Positions 36,387 through 45,431 of a DNA stretch of 64,000 nt are shown here, piece after piece (the first letter of the stretch is position 1; each line of letters starts with the position of its first letter). Under the pieces are notes generated by a model that saw nothing but the letters and a program-made list of their open reading frames with translations, ran no database searches and had not been told where the DNA came from. Both the position numbers and the translations under genes were made by a program. The DNA is from Splendidivirga corallicola. Its GTDB lineage: Bacteria > Bacteroidota > Bacteroidia > Cytophagales > Cyclobacteriaceae. The stretch covers positions 310,001 through 374,000 of the forward strand of contig JAUJEA010000001.1 of the NCBI GenBank assembly GCA_030442035.1, written 5' to 3'.

Positions 36387-36422
36387 GATTTAAATAAACA
36401 ATTTACTTTTTTATTTGGCCTG

Positions 36423-36453
36423 CAAAGATAGATATAAATCTATATATACCAAA
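36423..36453 (-). promoter_or_regulatory. promoter of the ribosomal protein operon
   Basis: On the minus strand TTTG (36453-36450) is followed after 19 bp by TATCTTTG (36430-36423), matching both the -33 and -7 boxes of Bacteroidota sigma-A promoters. The -7 box ends 36 bp before the rpsF ATG. Confidence 0.7.
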
Positions 36454-36572
36454 GCTTTCATTGAAGTGAAAGAAAACGTATTTAAATGTCTGCTACAACA
36501 TCAGATAGCGCAATCTTTTTCTTGCTGGAAATTTAAGTGGTACTGTGTTGAAGTGCTGAGGTGTTGGAGTAT

Positions 36573-36611
36573 AAAAAAACTCCATGCATCAAAAAAGCAT
36601 GGAGTTTTTTT
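36573..36611 (-). terminator. terminator downstream of the coiled-coil membrane protein gene
   Basis: Arms AAAAAAACTCCATGC (36573-36587) and GCATGGAGTTTTTTT (36597-36611) form a 15-bp stem with a 9-nt loop, 15 bp after the stop at 36627. The symmetry allows bidirectional action. Confidence 0.85.
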
Positions 36612-36626
36612 AGCTTTCTAAGCTAT

Positions 36627-37580
36627 TTATTTGACTGTAAAATTCTTCGATCCCATCAGGTAGTCATCTGTATAGATCTCTAATGTATAGTTTCCCGGAG
36701 AAAATTCACTGGGTTTTTCATAAAGAAAAGTCAGTTGCTGACGGGTATTGTCGAATAGAATTTCCTGCTTAGCAGTATAAAATTCTTCCTTACCGTCAAC
36801 CATGAAAGTACCGGAACCAGTGGCTACATCGAATAGCACATTCCCTTCCGGTTCTATAATCCTCACCATGATATCCTTCCCTTCAATGGGTGCCACATCA
36901 TTTTCCTCAATACCAAATGCCATTTTCAACTTCTCAATTTGTCTGCCTTTAAACTCACCTTCCCTCTCTTTTCCTCTTTTGTTTACTGCATATACCCGAA
37001 TGTTTTCAGCTTTCAGCCTGGCTGCATGAGCAACTTGCTCTTCCAGTTTTCCCTTATCTTCCTCCAATGTGCTTAAAGTGGCCTGCATTTCATTCTGCTG
37101 AGTCTTAAGCTCTGTATTCTCTGTTAGTAGCGTCTCATTCACTTCTTTTAGATGGGCTATTTCTTCATCCTTATTTTTTAGTAACGTTTCATATCCCTGA
37201 ACCCGTTGCCTCAACCTCGAAATCTGAACATTGCTTGATCTTCTAAGTTGTTCTTTTTCCTGCTCAACCTGCTCCTTTGCCAATTTTAGTTCTTCAACAT
37301 CACCGCCCAGCTTTTCGATTTCCTCAATCTTCTGGTCCAGCTCTATACTGATCGCCTCCAATCTGGCAGATGTTTCAACAAGTTCCTGCTGGGTGAGCTG
37401 TTCTTTTTCCTCAAGGTCATTCCGCGCTTTAACACTAAAAACGATGTAAATAAGAGATGCAACAAGGAGAACTGCTAAAACACCAATGGCGATGCGACTT
37501 TTGTTGTTTTTATCATCCTCATCAAAATTCACTTCCGGAACATTTTCATTTGGCAAGTCTTCCTTATTTTTTGGTTCCAT
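36627..37580 (-). CDS. single-pass membrane protein with long coiled coil, unknown function
   Basis: The 317-residue protein has an acidic, Asn-rich cytoplasmic N terminus, one transmembrane helix at about 31-50 (IAIGVLAVLLVASLIYIVF) and a coiled coil over about 53-195 (heptads of Leu with Glu/Lys, for example LEEKEQLTQQELVETSARL). It ends in a globular domain (about 200-317) with GREREGEFKGRQIEKLKMAF and EIYTDDYLMGSKNFTVK. The orientation suggests an envelope-spanning or scaffold role, but I recognise no named family. It is monocistronic, with a strong terminator. Confidence 0.7.
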   Translation of the reverse strand: MEPKNKEDLPNENVPEVNFDEDDKNNKSRIAIGVLAVLLVASLIYIVFSVKARNDLEEKEQLTQQELVETSARLEAISIELDQKIEEIEKLGGDVEELKLAKEQVEQEKEQLRRSSNVQISRLRQRVQGYETLLKNKDEEIAHLKEVNETLLTENTELKTQQNEMQATLSTLEEDKGKLEEQVAHAARLKAENIRVYAVNKRGKEREGEFKGRQIEKLKMAFGIEENDVAPIEGKDIMVRIIEPEGNVLFDVATGSGTFMVDGKEEFYTAKQEILFDNTRQQLTFLYEKPSEFSPGNYTLEIYTDDYLMGSKNFTVK

Positions 37581-37666
37581 AATACAATTATTAATTAGTA
37601 ATAGATGTTTTTTCTTTTTTCAATGGTTGTAATTTCAGCCTATTATAACGTAAAATTAAGTTTTTA

Positions 37667-37694
37667 TTGAATTATTTCAAGTAAAATATCTTTG
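37667..37694 (+). promoter_or_regulatory. promoter of the TPMT-like methyltransferase gene
   Basis: TATCTTTG at 37687-37694 fits the -7 consensus TAnnTTTG. A TTG at 37667-37669 lies 17 bp upstream as a weak -33 box. The -7 box ends 40 bp before the ATG at 37735. Confidence 0.55.
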
Positions 37695-37734
37695 TCTCAA
37701 ATAATTGCCTTGTAACAAATCGTCTTGTAAAACA

Positions 37735-38319
37735 ATGAAATTGGATAAGAATTACTGGTCCAACCGGTATATGAGTAACGAAACGCAATGGGACGCTGGC
37801 ACGATTACAACGCCATTGAAAGATTATTTTGATCAACTCATCAACAAAGAATCCAGGATATTGATACCTGGCTGTGGGAACGCATACGAAGCTGAATACT
37901 TATTTTATCAAGGTTTCAAAAATGTTTATTTGGTGGATTTATCCTCCACACCTCTCTCAAATTTCAGTCAACGTTGTCCCGGTTTTCCAAAAAGTCATTT
38001 AATTCATCAGGATTTCTTTGCTTTGGATGATCAATTTGATCTTATTATAGAACAAACTTTTTTTTGCTCATTACTACCTAAGCAAAGACCTGATTATGCC
38101 AGACAGGTATTTAATTTGCTCAAAGAAAATGGCAAACTGGTTGGTGTTTTATTCAATGATCCGTTATTTGACGATCGTCCTCCTTTTGGAGGGAACAAAG
38201 AGGAATATGAAGTTTATTTCAAACCTTACTTTGATTTCAATGTTTTTGAGGTTTGCTATAACTCCATAAAACCAAGAAGAGAAAGAGAGTTGTTTATGAA
38301 TTTATCAAAGAAATCTTGA
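37735..38319 (+). CDS. TPMT-family SAM-dependent methyltransferase
   Basis: The ATG at 37735 yields 194 residues starting MKLDKNYWSNRYMSNETQWD, the normal N terminus of the family; a TTG at 37705 is possible but adds a non-family stretch. The family marks are QWDAGTITTPL, the SAM-binding LIPGCGNAYEAEYL and the EQTFFCSLLPKQR segment that replaces the usual acidic tip. Thiopurine methyltransferase relatives methylate thiols, halides or selenium compounds; the physiological substrate here is unknown. Cytoplasmic and monocistronic. Confidence 0.85.
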   Translation: MKLDKNYWSNRYMSNETQWDAGTITTPLKDYFDQLINKESRILIPGCGNAYEAEYLFYQGFKNVYLVDLSSTPLSNFSQRCPGFPKSHLIHQDFFALDDQFDLIIEQTFFCSLLPKQRPDYARQVFNLLKENGKLVGVLFNDPLFDDRPPFGGNKEEYEVYFKPYFDFNVFEVCYNSIKPRRERELFMNLSKKS

Positions 38320-38753
38320 AGATACATTCAATAACATCTAGTTGTTTCCAAAAAATCTTTCTCTATCCTGATCAATACAAATTAATAATCGAAATTTTGA
38401 GTTTTTAGTTTTGAATGTCTTAAATAGTGCTGACTGATTTTATTATCTTGAAGTTCTGTTCTTAAATTTCAAAAAGCTATTTCCCCAAGGTCAGACCAGT
38501 GTTGATAAAATCAGAACCTGTGTTAGGATTGGATTATCAATTTTGCTTTTTCTCTATCCGTCGAACATCATTATGGTTGTTAGAAAGAGTATTTTTAAAA
38601 TCCCATCTTTTAATTACATAATTCTAGGGCCTAAAAGAATAAAAGATTTCTGTACATATATCAATACACAGTGATTTATGAGAGAATCATGATAATATTT
38701 AATATAAAGTATTGAACAAAAAGTTGTTAAAAATACAATCGATAGATTTTGGC
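38320..38753. other. 434-bp intergenic region, nothing recognised
   Basis: It lies between convergent genes, is strongly AT-rich, and shows no convincing ORF, hairpin with T tract, promoter or repeat. It may include undetected terminators for the flanking genes. Confidence 0.4.
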
Positions 38754-39398
38754 TTAGTTCTTTATAACAAGAGATGGGATGAATATCATCTTAACCAATT
38801 CAATGGATGAATGAACATTCAGTTTTTTAAATATTTTTTGACGATGATTTCTAATCGTGCTAAAGCTAACATTTAAAATTTCAGCTATTTGACGATCTGT
38901 ATAGCCATCACAAATTTTCTCTACAACCTCACATTCTCTTTTAGTTAGTTTGGACTTTACATCCTCTCTGGATTTGGAAATTGTTTCCGAAAAGAAATAG
39001 TTTTGTTGAATTTTAGAATGGAACCCTTCATTTACATTTGTGGCAATTCCTATTATTTGATGGACTCGACCATATTTATCAAATTTGAAGACACGAAAAT
39101 TCACATATATCCAAAAGTACTCACCAGTTTTAAAATCCTTGTGTCGTTGAAATGCATGATAATATCCATCTTTCTCCAATGCTTTTAAAAAATCAACCAT
39201 AACATTCTCATCATCTGGATGAAGAATATCTTGTGCTACCTTAAATCCAGCATTAAGCCAAAAATTCTTATCATTTCTAATAATCTCACCAATATTATCA
39301 CTGACCCAAACCGGTTTAAGGCTTCCATATTTAAACTCATGGATCACTATTGCAGCATTAATTGAACCTAGTATTTCCTCATAGTTCTTTATTTCCAT
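38754..39398 (-). CDS. PAS domain LuxR-type response regulator
   Basis: The 214-residue protein has an N-terminal PAS-like fold (about 5-128), with GEYFWIYVNFRVFKFDKYGRVHQIIGIATNV at its end as in PAS_3, and a LuxR helix-turn-helix (about 148-208, KLTKRECEVVEKICDGYTDRQIAEIL). It lacks a receiver domain, so it presumably senses a ligand or redox signal through the PAS part and binds DNA directly. Target genes are unknown. It is divergent from the LamG lipoprotein gene 125 bp away, which could be one of its targets; that is inference from position. Confidence 0.85.
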   Translation of the reverse strand: MEIKNYEEILGSINAAIVIHEFKYGSLKPVWVSDNIGEIIRNDKNFWLNAGFKVAQDILHPDDENVMVDFLKALEKDGYYHAFQRHKDFKTGEYFWIYVNFRVFKFDKYGRVHQIIGIATNVNEGFHSKIQQNYFFSETISKSREDVKSKLTKRECEVVEKICDGYTDRQIAEILNVSFSTIRNHRQKIFKKLNVHSSIELVKMIFIPSLVIKN

Positions 39399-39470
39399 AG
39401 TGCTTTTGCTCTATAATATATAAAGAAAAAATAATACTGAGGCCCTATTTTCAGCAAAATTCATTGATAG

Positions 39471-39478
39471 TATTTTTG
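39471..39478 (+). promoter_or_regulatory. possible -7 box of the LamG lipoprotein gene
   Basis: TATTTTTG fits TAnnTTTG and lies 45 bp before the ATG at 39524, but no clear -33 box is seen. Confidence 0.4.
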
Positions 39479-39523
39479 ATTCAAGAATTTCAAGTTTAAT
39501 GTTTAACATAAAAATGGAACGAA

Positions 39524-41941
39524 ATGGAAAACTCAACTCCAATAAATCCAGCAAAATCAGCGATAAAAATTATTTTAGCTTGTGTACTTTGTTTTCATCT
39601 CACTTCCTGTGAGGACAATGACCCTCAAATTAATGAATTACAATTCAAAGTTGACGAAAATCAACAGCGTATTCTCATTGAAGATAATTCTGTCTTGAAT
39701 GGAATTGAAATCATCATTCCCGATGGAATATTTAATGAAGGGGAAAAAATAATTGTTGAAAAATCATCAAATAATATTTCGACTGGCAATTCCATGAGTG
39801 AAGTCACCGAAATTGTTTTTGATATCAAAACTGAATCAGGTAAAAACCAATTTTCGAAACCTATTGAAATAGTTATCCCATATAAAACCATAGATGTTGA
39901 AAATGGAGAGTATCCTCTTGTGGGATATTTTAATGACGTGAATGAATCGTGGGGCTATATAACTAATATTGAATTTAATGAATCTGACAAAACGTTAAAG
40001 TTCAAAACCAGACACTTCAGTGTTTTTTCACTAATTGTAATAAAGTTTATTAATGATATACATGATGAAATCAACAACATTCTTATGAAGAATGGGCTAG
40101 GAAAAGAGTTTTTCAAAACTATCATTGAGGAAATTGATGAGAATAATTGCTCTCAATTATTTGATTTACGTGAATCACTGATTTATGCCAGAAATTATTC
40201 TTACAATGGAATCATTGGTGCCTCTGAAAAATATCAAGATTGTAAAGATTTAGAAAGAACAGGATTTGGTGGATCAATTAAACCTTGTGAATTTCTGTAT
40301 GGTGATTTCAACTCTTTGCAAGAGTATTTTTTGGTTAAGACAATTGATTTACCATTAAGTGATTATGAAATATTTCTCGAGTATCTTAAATCAATACCAG
40401 GGCTTGAGAGAGCTGTTAAATTGTGGACAATAGTATTCGAAGGTGGGCTTGCAATTGATTGTATAAGTTGTTTTCTAGATAATTCCTTAGTTGCTCCAAA
40501 GGTCATTTCCCACTATTACATATCATTGCTGATAAATCAGACCTTAAAAAAGATTGACACTAAATTGCTGGAACTGGAATGTGGACAGGAGGGTATAATT
40601 GCAGACTATCCCTTTAATGGGAATGCCAATGATGAGAGCGGAAACGGTTATGATGGAACAGTGAATGGGGCAAGTTTAACATTTGATAGATTTGGGAACC
40701 CCAATAGTGCTTACATTTTTGATGGAAATGACAATATAGCACTAGGAGATATTTTAGATGATGTTTTTACTGGTAATAATAAATTTTCAATTAGCCTTTG
40801 GTTTGAAATTAATGACTTGAGCAAAGCAGTGAGTCTACTTGGAAAATCAAGTAATACGAATTGTGGAGAGGGACAGAGACAATTTAGTTTAAACTATGAG
40901 CCAAGTATAAACAAAATTGTATTTAGATATTCAACTAAAGATAAAAGCAATCTTCGAGAAGTACAAATTGCGGATCAGATCGAAAAGAATAAAATATACC
41001 ATGCCGTATTAACATACGATGGTTCATTAGATTCCAATAACGGTTTGGATAGAGTGAATTTTTATCTTGATGGCATCAATACAGGCGAGAACCTAGGATC
41101 AAGTATTGGTGGATTTCCATTTGATATCCAGGAAGGAAGTGCTCATTTAGGAATAGGTAACTTACTAAATAGTTCAGGCGGGAACTGCAATCCTAATGGA
41201 TTTAAAGGGATAATAGATGATGTTAAGATATTCAATTATTTATTACAAGATAATGAGATTACTGATCTATTTACAGAAGGTGGATGGCCCATAGATACAG
41301 GGCTGATAGCATATTACCCATTTAATGGAAATGCTCTAGATGCGAGCGGAAACAATCATACCGGTATTGTAAACGGTCCGGTTCTAACCACTGACCGCAA
41401 GGGTCAGGCAAACCGTGCCTATAGCTTTGATGGAATTGATGATTTAATTTCTATTGAGCATTCGGCTGATCTTAATCCAGGTCAGAATGCCTTTTCAATA
41501 TCGGGATGGTTTAAAACCACAATGACTACTTTTGGAAACGTAATTGCAAAATCAAATCAATCAGAAAGAACAAGAAATTTTTACCAATTCAACATTTATT
41601 CCAATGTTGAGGTTCAAGCAGAAATTGGTGTTGTACAAGATGGAATTCAAATAAAAGCTGCTGGCTCAAGAAATGATGGAAATTGGCATCACTTTGTAAT
41701 GATTCGATCACCAATTGGCACTTACGATTCGTTAGTGTTATTCATTGATGGGGTTCAGGTGGATAACGGAAAGTCAAATACTTTGTTTGATATATCACCT
41801 GCGGATGAAGTAACAATTGGAGCAATAGTGGACTATGATGGTAGTGGTATTACAAATTACTTTAAAGGTGAAATAGATGATATAAGAATATATAACTATG
41901 CAATTTCAAATTCCAAAGTTTCCGAGCTTTATATTGAATAA
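39524..41941 (+). CDS. lipoprotein with two LamG/concanavalin-like domains
   Basis: The 805-residue protein has a lipoprotein signal ending in HLTSC (Cys29). Residues 30-190 form a beta domain with IVIPYKTIDVENGEYPLVGYF, resembling the pro-domain-like IgA-peptidase or ZU5 type found in Bacteroidota surface proteins. After a helical region come two tandem LamG-like domains starting near 355 (DYPFNGNANDESGNGYDG) and 592 (YYPFNGNALDASGNNHTG), each with the sandwich motifs SISLWF or SISGWF and DDIRIYNYAISNS at the end. Such domains bind carbohydrate or matrix. It is anchored in the outer membrane and probably surface-exposed. Confidence 0.85.
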   Translation: MENSTPINPAKSAIKIILACVLCFHLTSCEDNDPQINELQFKVDENQQRILIEDNSVLNGIEIIIPDGIFNEGEKIIVEKSSNNISTGNSMSEVTEIVFDIKTESGKNQFSKPIEIVIPYKTIDVENGEYPLVGYFNDVNESWGYITNIEFNESDKTLKFKTRHFSVFSLIVIKFINDIHDEINNILMKNGLGKEFFKTIIEEIDENNCSQLFDLRESLIYARNYSYNGIIGASEKYQDCKDLERTGFGGSIKPCEFLYGDFNSLQEYFLVKTIDLPLSDYEIFLEYLKSIPGLERAVKLWTIVFEGGLAIDCISCFLDNSLVAPKVISHYYISLLINQTLKKIDTKLLELECGQEGIIADYPFNGNANDESGNGYDGTVNGASLTFDRFGNPNSAYIFDGNDNIALGDILDDVFTGNNKFSISLWFEINDLSKAVSLLGKSSNTNCGEGQRQFSLNYEPSINKIVFRYSTKDKSNLREVQIADQIEKNKIYHAVLTYDGSLDSNNGLDRVNFYLDGINTGENLGSSIGGFPFDIQEGSAHLGIGNLLNSSGGNCNPNGFKGIIDDVKIFNYLLQDNEITDLFTEGGWPIDTGLIAYYPFNGNALDASGNNHTGIVNGPVLTTDRKGQANRAYSFDGIDDLISIEHSADLNPGQNAFSISGWFKTTMTTFGNVIAKSNQSERTRNFYQFNIYSNVEVQAEIGVVQDGIQIKAAGSRNDGNWHHFVMIRSPIGTYDSLVLFIDGVQVDNGKSNTLFDISPADEVTIGAIVDYDGSGITNYFKGEIDDIRIYNYAISNSKVSELYIE

Positions 41942-42428
41942 AAAAAAACTCTGAAAGAAATACCTAGTTTTATATTCACTTTTCAGATGGAAGTTTTATG
42001 AGTAAGTAACTAGTTGCCCATTAATTTGGTAAATACTTCAAGGGTATTTTACCAAATTAATGCTAAGGCATCATCTGTTAACAATAAACTGCAAATCAGA
42101 ACGTGCATTTTTTGTTTAACTTTGGTTAAATGCAGGTAACAGTTTGAACAAATATCACAGTTTTTTAAAATATAAAGTACGGCATCCTGAATCTTTTCAT
42201 TCTTTGAAGCAAACAAGTGAGTGAATTTAAGCTTTCCACCGTTAAGGGGCTGTGATTTTCAAACTCTTTATAATTATAATAAAAAGTAGTCTAGTGATGA
42301 GGTATTTAATACTTTCGCTACCCACTATTTTCATATTTTATGCAACTATCGACTGCAAGCTTCACCTTTGTGAATTTTATTTTATTACAACAATAAGCAG
42401 TTTCTGTGTTTGAAAACATATAAACCAT
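41942..42428. other. 487-bp intergenic region with one long inverted repeat
   Basis: Between the LamG gene and the convergent methyltransferase gene the only notable item is the hairpin at 42019-42062. A 38-codon ORF from ATG 42298 is probably chance. No terminator with a T tract was found. Confidence 0.45.
42019..42062. repeat. long inverted repeat, 18-19 bp arms
   Basis: Arms CATTAATTTGGTAAATAC (42019-42036) and GTATTTTACCAAATTAATG (42044-42062) pair perfectly apart from one extra base, around a 7-nt loop. It lies 78 bp past the LamG gene stop. It could end transcripts from either side, but lacks a T tract, so it may instead be a dispersed repeat or a protein-binding palindrome. Confidence 0.55.
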
Positions 42429-43247
42429 TTAGAAAGTGAGAACATAATGCTCTTTGCTCAGTTCTTTTCTAAAAAAAACTATACCGGCATCAAACAGATC
42501 TATCGATAAGGTCACCATCGGATGAAGCTTGATTTCTTCCCAGGCTTTGTTCATCTCTTTCGACCAATGGATATCATCAAAAATGAAAATGGACTTTTCG
42601 TTGATATATGGCAAACAAAGCTTAAAATAACTGATGGTTGGTTGATACCGGTGATTGGCATCAAAATATACTAAATCAATATTAGTATGAGAATTTAAGT
42701 ACTTAACCAAATTGTTATCGATATTGCCTTGTACTAAGCTGATGTTGGTTGCCTCAGCCTTCTCAAATAATCCTTTAGCGACTTCCGCTGTTTCTGTGCA
42801 TCCTTCAAAGGTTGTGACACTTACCTGCTTTCCTGCGTTGGCCATATAAAGTGTATTGATACCCAAAGAAGTTCCTAGTTCCAACACGTGCTCACTTTTC
42901 ATGTGATCAATAAGCCGGAATAATAATCGTGAAAATTTTCTGTTACTCAGGCCGGACCGGCTTATAGAGGATATTTTTCGCACCTTACTGTTGCTTACTC
43001 TTGAGCCTGCGCCCAGATCAGTTATCATTAATTCCCGATCATCATGTAGTAATTCAGTCCGATATTTTTCTATCTTGTCAAAGGCATAATAACGCTTATC
43101 GGCTTTAATGACCGAGGTATAAAGCTGATAGACAAAGGGAGCTTGCAGCGAGTGCTCATCTACTGCATTAAGAAAGTATGAAATGTATCTAAAAAAAAGA
43201 TAGGTTGAGGGCAAGTTTGAAGGATCAATTGAGTTTGCAGGGAACAA
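42429..43247 (-). CDS. class I SAM-dependent methyltransferase
   Basis: The 272-residue protein starts at TTG 43247, overlapping the ApaG gene by 23 bp; no ATG lies nearer than about 75 residues inside. The SAM-binding motif reads HVLELGTSLGINTLYMA, with VTTFEGCTETAEVAK for the acidic strand-2 position and DLVYFDANH before the catalytic region, as in O-methyltransferases of the family 24 type. The substrate is unknown. It follows apaG in a two-gene unit. Confidence 0.82.
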   Translation of the reverse strand: MFPANSIDPSNLPSTYLFFRYISYFLNAVDEHSLQAPFVYQLYTSVIKADKRYYAFDKIEKYRTELLHDDRELMITDLGAGSRVSNSKVRKISSISRSGLSNRKFSRLLFRLIDHMKSEHVLELGTSLGINTLYMANAGKQVSVTTFEGCTETAEVAKGLFEKAEATNISLVQGNIDNNLVKYLNSHTNIDLVYFDANHRYQPTISYFKLCLPYINEKSIFIFDDIHWSKEMNKAWEEIKLHPMVTLSIDLFDAGIVFFRKELSKEHYVLTF

Positions 43248-43611
43248 TCATTGTGAACTCAGGTATTACCACTTTGAATTGCTTTCCATCAACAATTCGT
43301 TCCATCAAATAATATCCATACATTTTTCCCATGCCCGATTTGAGGTTGCATCCTGATACATATTGATGAAACTGGCCCGGTTCCAGGATTGGTTGCTGTC
43401 CGACGACGCCTTCTCCTTCTACCTCCCGCACAATGTTATTCGCATCATGAATAAACCATTGTCGTCTTAATAGCTGAATGGTGTTTTCGCTATGGTTTTC
43501 AATCGCGATTCGGTAGGTAAAAACGTAATGAAACTGACTCGGACTTGAATATTCAGGTTGATATTCAGTTTCAACACTTACTTTCACACCTTCTGTGATT
43601 TCTGTAACCAT
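43225..43611 (-). CDS. apaG: ApaG domain protein (Co2+/Mg2+ efflux protein ApaG)
   Basis: Starting at ATG 43611 the protein has 128 residues, near the family norm of 125-130; a TTG at 43620 is also in frame. It shows the fibronectin-like ApaG fold: VSVETEYQPEYSS, YVFTYRIAIENHSENTIQLLRRQW, VGQQPILEPGQFHQYVSGC and MGKMYGYYLM. ApaG is linked to diadenosine tetraphosphate and metal homeostasis in enterics, but its molecular role is unclear. It overlaps the methyltransferase gene. Confidence 0.9.
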   Translation of the reverse strand: MVTEITEGVKVSVETEYQPEYSSPSQFHYVFTYRIAIENHSENTIQLLRRQWFIHDANNIVREVEGEGVVGQQPILEPGQFHQYVSGCNLKSGMGKMYGYYLMERIVDGKQFKVVIPEFTMIVPCKLN

Positions 43612-43728
43612 TGGAACCAAATGATTTGACTTTCTAAAATTAAATATAATTAATAGTTTTAAATTTGTCTGATTTTTAAAGCTATAAAAAAATTATTTCC
43701 TAATAAAACATTTAGCCTTGAAATTAAC

Positions 43729-44391
43729 ATGGATGTAAGAATCGAACCTACATGGAAGAAAGTATTATCGGATGAATTTGAAAAAACATATTTTGAAAAC
43801 TTAACAAACTTTGTTCGAAACGAATATAAAACTCAGACAGTATACCCACCAGGAAAAGAGATCTTTAATGCTTTTGAACATTGCAGCTTCGACAATGTAA
43901 AAGTGGTAATCATTGGTCAGGATCCATATCATGGGATAGGTCAGGCGAATGGTCTGTGCTTCTCGGTAAAGGATGGTATACGAATGCCTCCCTCCCTGGT
44001 AAATATATTCAAGGAGATCAAAGATGACCTAGGAAAAGAAATTCCTCAAAGTGGAAATTTAGAACGTTGGGCTGATCAAGGTGTATTGCTACTTAATGCC
44101 ACTCTAACTGTTCGGGCAAGCTCTGCAGGTTCACACCAAAATAAAGGTTGGGAAGAGTTCACGGATGCAGTCATTCAAAAAATTTCGGATCATAAGGAAA
44201 ATATTGTATTCCTTCTTTGGGGATCTTATGCTCAAAAGAAAGGAGCCATTATAGATACCAATAAACATCATGTGCTCAAATCTGCACACCCCTCTCCTTT
44301 CGCTGCCGATCGTGGTTTTTTTGGCAATAAACATTTTAGTAAAACCAATGCTTTCTTAAAAAGCAAAGGAATAGAGGAGATTAACTGGTAA
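43729..44391 (+). CDS. ung: uracil-DNA glycosylase (family 1)
   Basis: The 220-residue enzyme has the family 1 active site GQDPYHG with D65 and H68, the uracil-pocket segment GLCFSVKDG, and the HPSPFAADRGFFGNKHFSKTNAFL motif. It removes uracil from DNA after cytosine deamination or dUTP incorporation, starting base excision repair. Length matches the family. It is monocistronic and divergent from apaG across 117 bp. Confidence 0.95.
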   Translation: MDVRIEPTWKKVLSDEFEKTYFENLTNFVRNEYKTQTVYPPGKEIFNAFEHCSFDNVKVVIIGQDPYHGIGQANGLCFSVKDGIRMPPSLVNIFKEIKDDLGKEIPQSGNLERWADQGVLLLNATLTVRASSAGSHQNKGWEEFTDAVIQKISDHKENIVFLLWGSYAQKKGAIIDTNKHHVLKSAHPSPFAADRGFFGNKHFSKTNAFLKSKGIEEINW

Positions 44392-44513
44392 ATCAAAATA
44401 ATACTTGAACACAGGTCTACATAATCAAAAAGATATCGGGTTAATTCCTCCAATATCGGATATAAATATTCCGATCAGGCCTGTTTCATATTCTTTTAAC
44501 GATAACCAATCGA

Positions 44514-45431
44514 ATGGATAGAAATCCTGAACTTTCTATAATTGTTTGTACCTATAATAGGGAAAAATATCTACCTAAGGCGTTGGAGCACCTCAAAATG
44601 CAAACAGCGCAAAGCAATGTATATGAAATTGTCATTGTCAATAATAAAAGTACCGATAATACGGATAGTATTTGTAGAGACTTCATCTCAAAAAATACCG
44701 ATCTAAATATTGTCTATTGCATTGAAAATAATCAAGGGCATACCTATTCGAGAAATAGAGGAATTGAAGAATCCAATGGTCAATACCTGGCTTTCATTGA
44801 TGATGACGCCTTTGTTTGCAACGACTATGTAAAAAGCATCATTAACTTTTTCGAAACACACACTGAAGTTAGTGCCATCGGAGGTAAAATTATTCCAGTA
44901 TATGAGGGCAAGGCACCTAATTGGATGACAAAATATCTTTTACCCCTGGTGTCTGCTTTGGATATGGGCGACAAAATAAAGAAATTCAAGGGCGCAAAGT
45001 TTCCAATTGGGGCTAACATGGCCTATCGACGGGAAGTTTTTAAGAAGTATGGTCAATTTGATGTACGATTGGGTAGAAGAGGCTCGGGACTGGAAGGCGG
45101 GGATGAGAAAGAACTTATCATCAGATTAAAAAAGAATGAAGAGGCAGTTTTTTATGTGCCGGAAATGCTGGTTGATCACATCATTCCTGATAGACGATTG
45201 CAAATGGAATATATAAAAGGTTTGGCCAGGGGTGTTGCTAATAGTGAACGTAAAAGATTAAAAAAGGCAGGGATTTCGGACAAATTGAAAAAAGTGATCA
45301 GCGAACTTGTGAAGATCGGCGGAACCATTGTCCTCTCTCTCTGGTATTATTTGACATTTCAGTTCCCAAAAGGAAATATGCTACTCAAATTCAGGTATTG
45401 GGTGTTAACAGGTTATCTTAAAAATGAATAA
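44514..45431 (+). CDS. glycosyltransferase family 2
   Basis: The 305-residue GT-A enzyme opens with the nucleotide-sugar binding LSIIVCTYNREKYL, followed by VNNKSTDNT and the metal-binding DxD-like FIDDDAF. The mid part has the acceptor-side motifs GGKI, PIGANMAYRR and GGDEKELIIRL. A short C-terminal hydrophobic stretch (about 265-290) may anchor it at the inner membrane. It begins the surface-glycan operon and overlaps the next gene by 8 bp. Donor and acceptor are unknown. Confidence 0.88.
   Translation: MDRNPELSIIVCTYNREKYLPKALEHLKMQTAQSNVYEIVIVNNKSTDNTDSICRDFISKNTDLNIVYCIENNQGHTYSRNRGIEESNGQYLAFIDDDAFVCNDYVKSIINFFETHTEVSAIGGKIIPVYEGKAPNWMTKYLLPLVSALDMGDKIKKFKGAKFPIGANMAYRREVFKKYGQFDVRLGRRGSGLEGGDEKELIIRLKKNEEAVFYVPEMLVDHIIPDRRLQMEYIKGLARGVANSERKRLKKAGISDKLKKVISELVKIGGTIVLSLWYYLTFQFPKGNMLLKFRYWVLTGYLKNE

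Noticed and set aside
42298-42414. 38-codon plus-strand ORF starting MRYLILSLPTIFIF
   Set aside because: It looks like a hydrophobic leader, but it is short, has no partner gene and the composition follows the AT-rich DNA; chance is more likely.
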